Positions 54,460 through 61,587 of a stretch of 61,587 nt of DNA are shown here, piece by piece; the first letter of the stretch is position 1; every line of letters begins with the position of its first letter. Under the pieces are notes generated by a model, which had not been told where the DNA came from, ran no database searches, and was given only the letters and a program-made list of their open reading frames with translations. The stretch lies in the NCBI RefSeq assembly GCF_022829635.1, contig NZ_JAKSYO010000100.1:1-61587 (forward strand), in the 5' to 3' direction. Origin of the DNA: Methylobacterium sp. E-066 (GTDB lineage Bacteria; Pseudomonadota; Alphaproteobacteria; Rhizobiales; Beijerinckiaceae). Both the position numbers and the translations under genes were made by a program.

Positions 54460-55896
54460 TCAGTGCGTGATCGCTGCCGATTCGGGCCACACGACCGCCC
54501 CGTCGACTGCATAGGCATGGCAATCCGGGGGGCCTCGTTTGCCGCACAGGGCCAATGCGGCCGCAACCGGGTCGGGCGTGCTTGCTGACCACGCCCAACG
54601 ACCATCCGGTGCAATGACGAAGGCGCGGGGGCGCGAGAGGGTCAAGAACTGCTTGTATGCATTGCGGCCAGCGTCATTCACGTAGGGCAAAGCGGCGGCA
54701 TCTTCGATCTTGGCGAACTGCGTTGGTGGTGGTGCAGGTGTCGAATGCGCCCATACAACGTCGTTGTTGTAAGCATAAGGCCAACACTCGATCCCGAGCG
54801 CTTCACACGTTGCAAGCCCCCTAGCCAGCGGATCAAACCCTTCCGAGTACCAACTCACAGCCTTGTTCGGTGCGATAAGGAAAACACGTGGGCTCGGGGA
54901 CTTGAGAAATCGTCTATAGTCTTCCCGATTTTCGTTGCTGAGGAAGGGCACCGCTTCGATATCATCAAGCGCAGAATAATGTGTCGACGGAAGCGGCGGT
55001 CCCGGCACATAATCTGAAAACAGTTTTTGACTCGGAAGACCTAACTTATTCAAAAACTTATCGACAGATGGACCGAATATATAGACACTGCTTCCGTCAG
55101 ACAGCAGACGATGAGAGTCGGATTTATAAGGCCCGAAATTTAGAACCTCGGCTTTTCCACCTTGCTCGACATAGGCGCGATGCATGGCCTGCCAGAGCGG
55201 CATTGGGAAGAAACTGTCGTTCTCACCATATAGCCAAAGCGATGGTACGCGACTTGCGGAGCCGAAACGGCGGGTACTTTGTACGAGTAACGCGCCGTCG
55301 TCGGAACAAGGTGATGACCGAACGCCGCCGAAGAAGCTGATGATCCCCGCCACACGAGCGTCTTGGAGCGTGCCCACAGCGAGGGAATTCCACCCCCCCA
55401 TGCTTACACCCGCAACCACGACACGCCGCGCATCGATCTCAGGTCGCTTCCCGAGTTGATCGAGCACGGCTTCGATATCGGCCGCCGCGTGAAGTCCCAA
55501 ATCATCGGGACGACATCGTGTTCGATCAATCGAACCGCCTGAGTGGCCGAACCCACGCAAGAGCGGCAATGCGACCGCGTAACCTCGTGATAGGAAGTAG
55601 TACACGCCCATATTTAGATGAGCGTTAGCCTCTTCGACGACAAATTTTTCGTCTATGGTGCCTTTTCTTCCGTTGCTGCCGTGATTCCAGATGACGAGCG
55701 GAAATGGGCCTGGACCCGGAGGCAGGACAAGACCGACCTTGAGTTTGACTGGATATGCCGGATCTCCAGTGAGATCCAGTATCACTCGCTTTTCAGGCAG
55801 CGGCCAGCCGTTATCTTTTGAATAATTCGCCGCATGCAACTGTATGGGCACCGAGTAAATTAAAATCATTGTAAGAAAATTAACGCGCCTCAACAA
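54460..55896 (-). CDS. Secreted alpha/beta hydrolase with duplicated C-terminal module
   Basis: A 478-residue protein. The TTG start at 55896 has GGGAG seven bases upstream and gives a clean signal peptide (MLRRVNFLTMILIYSVPIQLHAA); ATG 56013 and ATG 55869 are in-frame alternatives. The hydrolase domain (about 20-290) has VIWNHGSNGRKG, GYAVALPLLRGFGHSGG, VVVAGVSMGGWNSLA (Ser nucleophile), WLYGENDSFF (Asp) and KSDSHRLL (His). Two repeats of about 70 residues follow: AVPFLSNENREDYRRFL ... CWPYAYNNDVVW and ALPYVNDAGRNAYKQFL ... CHAYAVDGAVVW. The gene is A+T-rich relative to its neighbours, suggesting acquisition. Substrate unknown. Confidence 0.8.
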   Translation of the reverse strand: MLRRVNFLTMILIYSVPIQLHAANYSKDNGWPLPEKRVILDLTGDPAYPVKLKVGLVLPPGPGPFPLVIWNHGSNGRKGTIDEKFVVEEANAHLNMGVYYFLSRGYAVALPLLRGFGHSGGSIDRTRCRPDDLGLHAAADIEAVLDQLGKRPEIDARRVVVAGVSMGGWNSLAVGTLQDARVAGIISFFGGVRSSPCSDDGALLVQSTRRFGSASRVPSLWLYGENDSFFPMPLWQAMHRAYVEQGGKAEVLNFGPYKSDSHRLLSDGSSVYIFGPSVDKFLNKLGLPSQKLFSDYVPGPPLPSTHYSALDDIEAVPFLSNENREDYRRFLKSPSPRVFLIAPNKAVSWYSEGFDPLARGLATCEALGIECWPYAYNNDVVWAHSTPAPPPTQFAKIEDAAALPYVNDAGRNAYKQFLTLSRPRAFVIAPDGRWAWSASTPDPVAAALALCGKRGPPDCHAYAVDGAVVWPESAAITH

Positions 55897-56013
55897 GGCA
55901 GAACTCCCGCAGATCACGAGCAGGAGCAAATTAGCAAGAACTCCTAACCCGTCGAGTCCGCCGAGCTCGGAATTTGCGCGTTTTTCGAAATCAATGACGC
56001 ACCATGCAACCAT

Positions 56014-56330
56014 CGACGCTTAGACGATGTATCGCTTTTTCCATAATATTGGCGCCCTCTTTCTGAAATTGCATTGATATACAACATTTAAAATTGTTCG
56101 CGAAATTTTTGATTCGCACTTTATCGTTCAACGCGGGTTCCGGGAGGTAAGCTTCCGAGCGAACCTCGATCGCAGTTACTAAGCTTTGGACGATATCTTT
56201 CGAGCGTTCCACTCTGCGTTCCGTCTGCCGCCACGCCGAACTCCTTCGCATCGGACCTGACGTCAACCCGCCCAAGCGGCTTGGCACGATCAGCGGGCGG
56301 CAGCCATCCAGGCGGCCGCCCCTGTCTCAC
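56014..56330. other. 317-bp gap, A+T-rich, no accepted gene
   Basis: The composition remains A+T-rich to about 56270. A minus-strand open frame of 98 codons (55991-56287) has no recognisable domain or ribosome site and overlaps the hydrolase 5' region, so it is not called. The segment likely carries the hydrolase promoter. Confidence 0.45.
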
Positions 56331-57950
<1,620 letters not shown>

Positions 57951-58359
57951 GAGCGTATCTCCCGGGGCCCCTGTTCGTGCCGTCGACGCGACATGACCGG
58001 ACGCCAGCGGCATCCGGGATTGCCCGGGGGACGTCCGTGCGGTCGTACAGGACCGCCGCACGCTGGATCACCGTTCCCCGGTCGCCTGCACCGCCCATAC
58101 TGGATAGGCGGCCAAGCGTTGCCGTCTTACTGGGTCTTGCCGGGGGCCTGCAACGCGGTCGCGCGGGTTTGACCACAGTGATGAGCGCAGCAAGCCCGTG
58201 CTGTAACCAGTCGGATCCGGTTATTCTTAATTCCGGCGGCGGCAAAGTGGGCCGGAAATACCCATATCGACGGTGGGCGCAGATGCGCCCTTGCGCGACG
58301 CCCGCCGGCCGTTATGCCCTGCCGGACGTCCCGCAAACCTTCGCCCCCGCCCAAGAGGC
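57951..58359. other. 409-bp divergent gap between pckA and recR
   Basis: No gene or RNA is recognised. It must hold the pckA promoter and the recR promoter. A+T-richer patches occur near 58215-58235 (GGTTATTCTTAATTCC). Confidence 0.4.
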
Positions 58360-58968
58360 ATGATGCCCCAAGCCGTCGCCGGCCCCGAGATCGAGCGCCT
58401 GATCCAGCTTCTGTCCCGGATGCCGGGCCTGGGACCGCGCTCGGCGCGGCGGGCCGCGCTCCAGCTCATCAAGAAGCGCGAGACGCTGCTCGCGCCCCTG
58501 GCCGACGCCATGCGGGTCGCGGCCGAGCGCATCGTGGTGTGCACCAGTTGCGGCAACGTCGACACCTCCGAGCCGTGCACGATCTGCCGCGATGCCGAGC
58601 GCGACCCCTCGACCCTCGTGGTGGTGGAGGACGTATCGGACCTTTGGGCCCTGGAACGGTCCGGGGCCGTCAAGGCGCGCTACCACGTGCTCGGCGGCGT
58701 GCTTTCGGCGCTGGACGGCGTCCGGCCCGAGCACCTCAATCTCGCCAGCCTCGTGGAGCGCGCGGCCGATCCCGCGGTGAAGGAAATCATCCTGGCGCTG
58801 AACGCCAACGTCGACGGCCAGACAACCGCCCATTACCTCACCGAATCGATCCGGCACCTCGACCGCAAGGTGACGCGCCTGGCCCACGGCGTCCCGGTCG
58901 GCGGCGAGCTGGATTATTTGGACGAGGGGACGCTCACCGCGGCGATCCGCAGCCGCACCGCCTTCTGA
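58360..58968 (+). CDS. recR: Recombination protein RecR
   Basis: A 202-residue RecFOR pathway protein. [30 protein letters not shown] is the helix-hairpin-helix, [18 protein letters not shown] the four-Cys zinc finger, and [36 protein letters not shown] the Toprim domain, ending [22 protein letters not shown]. Two ATGs in tandem (58360, 58363) follow AAGAGG. It is normally next to dnaX-ybaB; here def follows downstream. Confidence 0.96.
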   Translation: MMPQAVAGPEIERLIQLLSRMPGLGPRSARRAALQLIKKRETLLAPLADAMRVAAERIVVCTSCGNVDTSEPCTICRDAERDPSTLVVVEDVSDLWALERSGAVKARYHVLGGVLSALDGVRPEHLNLASLVERAADPAVKEIILALNANVDGQTTAHYLTESIRHLDRKVTRLAHGVPVGGELDYLDEGTLTAAIRSRTAF

Positions 58969-59081
58969 GCGCGCCCGTCATCCGGAGCGCGAACGGTATT
59001 TGACCGGCCTCGACCCACGCCATATTGCCTCGGAAATCCCCGGAGTCCGCGTCTGTGGCGCTCCCCTTGCCGGTTTCCGCC

Positions 59082-59597
59082 ATGACCATTCGCCCGCTCG
59101 TCATCCTACCCGACGCCGTCCTGCGCCGCATCTCCGATCCGGTCGGGCCGATCACGCCCGAGATCCGCACCCTCGTGGCCGACATGTTCGAGACGATGTA
59201 CGACGCGCCGGGCGTCGGGCTGGCGGCGATCCAGGTCGGCGTGGCCAAGCGGGTCGTGACCATCGACACCTTGAAGGAAGAGGGCGTGCGCGATGCGCGC
59301 GTGTTCATCGATCCGGAGATCATCTGGGCCTCGGACGAGAAGCGGGTCTACGACGAGGGCTGCCTGTCGATCCCGGAATATTACGCCGAGGTCGAGCGGC
59401 CGGATCGCGTCCGGGTGAAGTTCCGCGATCTCGACGGCAACGATCAGGAGATCGAGGCGGACGGCCTGCTGGCGACCTGCATTCAGCACGAGATCGACCA
59501 CCTGAACGGCGTGCTGTTCATCGATCACATCTCGAAGCTGAAGCGCGACCGGGTGATCAAGCGCTTCACCAAGGCGGCCAAGCGCGACGCGGCCTGA
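59082..59597 (+). CDS. def: Peptide deformylase
   Basis: A 171-residue metalloenzyme removing the N-formyl group from new proteins. The three motifs are [17 protein letters not shown] (metal Cys) and QHEIDHLNG (metal His pair and catalytic Glu). ATG 59082 is chosen at the conserved [11 protein letters not shown]. fmt starts 5 bp after the stop. Confidence 0.98.
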   Translation: MTIRPLVILPDAVLRRISDPVGPITPEIRTLVADMFETMYDAPGVGLAAIQVGVAKRVVTIDTLKEEGVRDARVFIDPEIIWASDEKRVYDEGCLSIPEYYAEVERPDRVRVKFRDLDGNDQEIEADGLLATCIQHEIDHLNGVLFIDHISKLKRDRVIKRFTKAAKRDAA

Positions 59598-59602
59598 TTC
59601 CG

Positions 59603-60532
59603 ATGCGCGTCGTCTTCATGGGCACGCCGGATTTCGCGGTGCCGACGCTGGCCCGGCTGGCGCAGGACGGCCACGACATCGTTGCCGTCTACACGCGCGC
59701 ACCCGCCAAGGCCGGCCGCGGCATGAGCCTGCGGCCCTCGCCGGTCCACGCGCTGGCCGACAGCCTCGGGATCCCGGTGCTGACGCCGACGAGCCTGCGC
59801 ACCCCGGAGGCCGCCGCGACCTTCGCCGGGCACGCGTCCGACATCGCCGTGGTGGTCGCCTACGGGATGCTGCTGCCGCAGGCGATCCTGGATACGCCCA
59901 AGCACGGTTGCCTCAACCTGCATGGCTCGCTGCTGCCGCGCTGGCGCGGCGCCGCTCCGATTCAGCGCGCCGTGATGGCCGGCGATGCCGAGAGCGGCGT
60001 CGGCGTGATGCGCATGGAGGCGGGCCTCGATACCGGGCCGGTGGCCCTGGAGGCGCGCATCCCGATCGCGCCCGGCATGACCGCGGGCGAATTGCACGAC
60101 GCTCTGATGCCGGTGGGGGCCGCGCTGATGTCCCAGGCCCTCGAACGCCTCGGCCGCGACGACCTGACCTTCACGCCGCAAGCCACCGAGGGCGTCGTCT
60201 ACGCGCACAAGATCGGCAACGACGAGGCGCGGATCGACTGGTCGCGTCCGGCCGATGCGGTGGCGAACCACATCAACGGCCTGTCGCCGTTCCCGGGCGC
60301 GTTCTTCGCGGTCGATCTCGGCAAGGGACCGGAGCGGATCAAGGTCCTCCGGGCTTCGGCTGACGAGGGCGCGGGCGCGCCGGGGACGTTGCTCGACGCG
60401 AACGGGCTGGTCGCCTGCGGCACGGGCGCGGTCCGGCTGCTGGAACTGCGCCGGGCCGGCAAGGGCGGCAGCGCCAGCGGCGCCGAGTTCGTGCGCGGCG
60501 CGCGCATCGCGCCCGGCGCAAGCCTCGGCTGA
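59603..60532 (+). CDS. fmt: Methionyl-tRNA formyltransferase
   Basis: A 309-residue enzyme that formylates initiator Met-t[66 protein letters not shown] (catalytic Asn/His) and [13 protein letters not shown] (catalytic Asp) are present, followed by the C-terminal tRNA-binding barrel. It is the partner reaction to def. Overlaps truA by one base. Confidence 0.98.
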   Translation: MRVVFMGTPDFAVPTLARLAQDGHDIVAVYTRAPAKAGRGMSLRPSPVHALADSLGIPVLTPTSLRTPEAAATFAGHASDIAVVVAYGMLLPQAILDTPKHGCLNLHGSLLPRWRGAAPIQRAVMAGDAESGVGVMRMEAGLDTGPVALEARIPIAPGMTAGELHDALMPVGAALMSQALERLGRDDLTFTPQATEGVVYAHKIGNDEARIDWSRPADAVANHINGLSPFPGAFFAVDLGKGPERIKVLRASADEGAGAPGTLLDANGLVACGTGAVRLLELRRAGKGGSASGAEFVRGARIAPGASLG

Positions 60533-61284
60533 TGCCCCGCTACAAGCTCGTCATCGAATATGACGGCGGTCCGTTCTGCGGCTGGCAGCGTCAGGCCGAC
60601 GAACTCACGGTGCAGGGGGCGATCGAGGCGGCGGTGACGCGCTTCTCCGGCGAGGATGCCCGGCTCACCTGCGCCGGCCGGACCGATGCCGGGGTCCACG
60701 CCATCCATCAGGTCGCCCATCTCGACCTCGCCAAGGACTGGCGGACCGACACGGTGCGGGATGCCATCAACGCCCATCTGCGGCCGCTTCCCGTGGCCGT
60801 GCTGTCCGCGGAGATCGTCCCGACGCGCTTCGACGCGCGCCATTCGGCGATCCGCCGGCACTACCGCTACCGCATCCTCAACCGCCGCAGCCCCGCTGCG
60901 CTCACCCGCGCCCAAGTCTGGCAGGTGCCCTGGCCGCTCGACCCGGACGCGATGCATCGCGCCGCCCAGCGCCTCGTCGGCCATCATGATTTTTCTGCTT
61001 TCCGCGCCGCCGAGTGCCAGGCGAACAGCCCGATGCGGACCCTGGAACGGCTCGACGTGGCGCGTACGACCATGGCTTTGCACGAGGAGATCGTGGTGAC
61101 GACCTGCGCGCGCTCGTTCCTGCACCATCAGGTGCGGGCCATGGTCGGCACGCTGATGCTCGCCGGCTGCGGACGGCTTTCGGCCGACGACGTGGCCGAC
61201 ATCCTGGCCTCGGGCGAGAAGCGCCGATGCGGGCCGCTGGCGCCGGCTTCCGGGCTGACCTTTGTGGGGGTGGATTACGCTTAA
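60532..61284 (+). CDS. truA: tRNA pseudouridine(38-40) synthase
   Basis: A 250-residue enzyme. [18 protein letters not shown], the catalytic D52 in [48 protein letters not shown] and [17 protein letters not shown] are all conserved. ATG overlaps the fmt stop by one base (TGATG), giving a def-fmt-truA translation operon. A large inverted repeat follows its end. Confidence 0.97.
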   Translation: MPRYKLVIEYDGGPFCGWQRQADELTVQGAIEAAVTRFSGEDARLTCAGRTDAGVHAIHQVAHLDLAKDWRTDTVRDAINAHLRPLPVAVLSAEIVPTRFDARHSAIRRHYRYRILNRRSPAALTRAQVWQVPWPLDPDAMHRAAQRLVGHHDFSAFRAAECQANSPMRTLERLDVARTTMALHEEIVVTTCARSFLHHQVRAMVGTLMLAGCGRLSADDVADILASGEKRRCGPLAPASGLTFVGVDYA

Positions 61285-61346
61285 CCGCTTATTCGGACCC
61301 ACGATTTCCGACGGAAGACGGTTCTGAGCAACGGAGATCCCAACCC

Positions 61347-61437
61347 CTCCCCTCATCCTGAGGTGACGGAGCGAAGCGGAGGCCTCGAAGGAGCCCTCCA
61401 GGGATCGCGGAGCCATCTGGAGGGCTCCTTCGAGGCC
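61347..61437. repeat. Dispersed repeat with perfect 21-bp stem (copy 2)
   Basis: CTCCCCTCATCCTGAGGTG (shared with 52788) is followed by perfect inverted arms at 61381-61401 and 61417-61437 (GGCCTCGAAGGAGCCCTCC... and its complement) around a 15-base loop. Strong enough to act as a bidirectional terminator between truA and the converging gene, although no T-run follows. Confidence 0.8.
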
Positions 61438-61458
61438 CTCTGACGCGGGCACCTTGTA

Positions 61459-61587
61459 TTAGCGAATCATGTCAGATTGCCCCTGTCCCGCGAGGGATGC
61501 CGGCTCTGGGGTGGCCACCCCAGAGCCGGCGGCGACTGTCGGATCGTTGGCACCTGAGCCTGTGGCCTGCGCCGCGGGCTGGTCCTG
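61459..61587 (-). CDS. C-terminal fragment of an unknown protein (cut by window edge)
   Basis: An open frame enters from the right edge and ends at TAA 61461-61459, giving 42 residues ending GQGQSDMIR. It is Ala/Gly/Pro-rich (QATGSGANDPTVAAGSGVA), probably a disordered tail. It contains a perfect 32-bp palindrome at 61499-61530. Too little is visible to name the protein; it could also be non-coding. Confidence 0.45.
   Translation of the reverse strand, partial: QDQPAAQATGSGANDPTVAAGSGVATPEPASLAGQGQSDMIR
61499..61530. repeat. Perfect 32-bp palindrome
   Basis: The two 16-base arms are exact complements with no spacer: GCCGGCTCTGGGGTGG followed directly by CCACCCCAGAGCCGGC. It lies in the presumed coding tail at the right edge. 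Confidence 0.85.

Noticed and set aside
55991..56287. Possible 98-residue minus-strand protein upstream of the hydrolase
   Set aside because: No domain or ribosome site, overlaps the likely hydrolase promoter.

Overview
The window looks like a chromosomal segment of a very G+C-rich alphaproteobacterium, most plausibly Methylobacterium/Methylorubrum or a close Rhizobiales relative. The evidence is the aerobic (CobG/CobN type) cobalamin pathway with CobE, a separate small subunit of methylmalonyl-CoA mutase, an FzlA-like protein beside UppP, palindromic repeats typical of these genomes, and many tightly packed genes joined by ATGA/GTGA/TTGA overlaps. The genus is an inference from gene content, not from a marker-gene comparison. 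Most of the window is ordinary core chromosome. Two stretches (about 11.4-13.3 kb and 54.5-56.3 kb) are visibly A+T-richer and look acquired.

Layout. 1-125: 3' end of an IS110-type transposase. 175-3602 (minus): trpE behind a PpiD-like periplasmic chaperone. 3788-10846: tpiA, ppk2, a Tat-exported SnoaL-like protein (minus), secG, pyrG, holC and a secreted S10 carboxypeptidase. 11606-17797: surface and carbohydrate genes, namely a methyltransferase and glycosyltransferase pair in A+T-rich DNA, an MHS-type MFS transporter, a discoidin-like/fucosyltransferase-like fusion and a DUF4424 protein.

18045-32996 is the centrepiece: a cobalamin riboswitch followed by cbtB, cbtA, a DUF1636 protein, cobW, a Uma2 nuclease, cobN, cobG, cobH, cobI, cobJ, [cobK on the opposite strand], cobL, cobE, cobM and cobB. 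It covers cobalt uptake, most corrin-ring methylations, a,c-amidation and cobalt insertion. No cobF is present in this run. Two neighbouring genes, cobN and cobG, each carry an in-frame palindromic repeat that adds Pro/Arg/Gly-rich residues. Two enzymes that use or are built around B12 lie downstream: queG and the mutase small subunit.

33.0-46.3 kb: an XRE regulator with a strong terminator, an ABM/heme-oxygenase-like protein, an exopolysaccharide-initiating sugar transferase, the zur | small membrane protein-znuC-znuB zinc locus, a coupled fzlA-queG-SDR operon divergent from uppP, mcmB, two small secreted proteins and a glutathione transferase. 46.4-49.9 kb: a PP2C-kinase-membrane-anchor fusion translationally coupled to comM.

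50.0-61.6 kb: a PepSY-like protein, SRP RNA, dnaX, ybaB, then about 5.6 kb that separates these from recR (DMT exporter | MarR with a perfect 18-bp palindrome, a secreted alpha/beta hydrolase with a duplicated C-terminal module, and pckA), then recR, def, fmt, truA, repeat elements and the 3' end of an unknown gene. I found no tRNA, rRNA, CRISPR array, prophage or clear attachment site.
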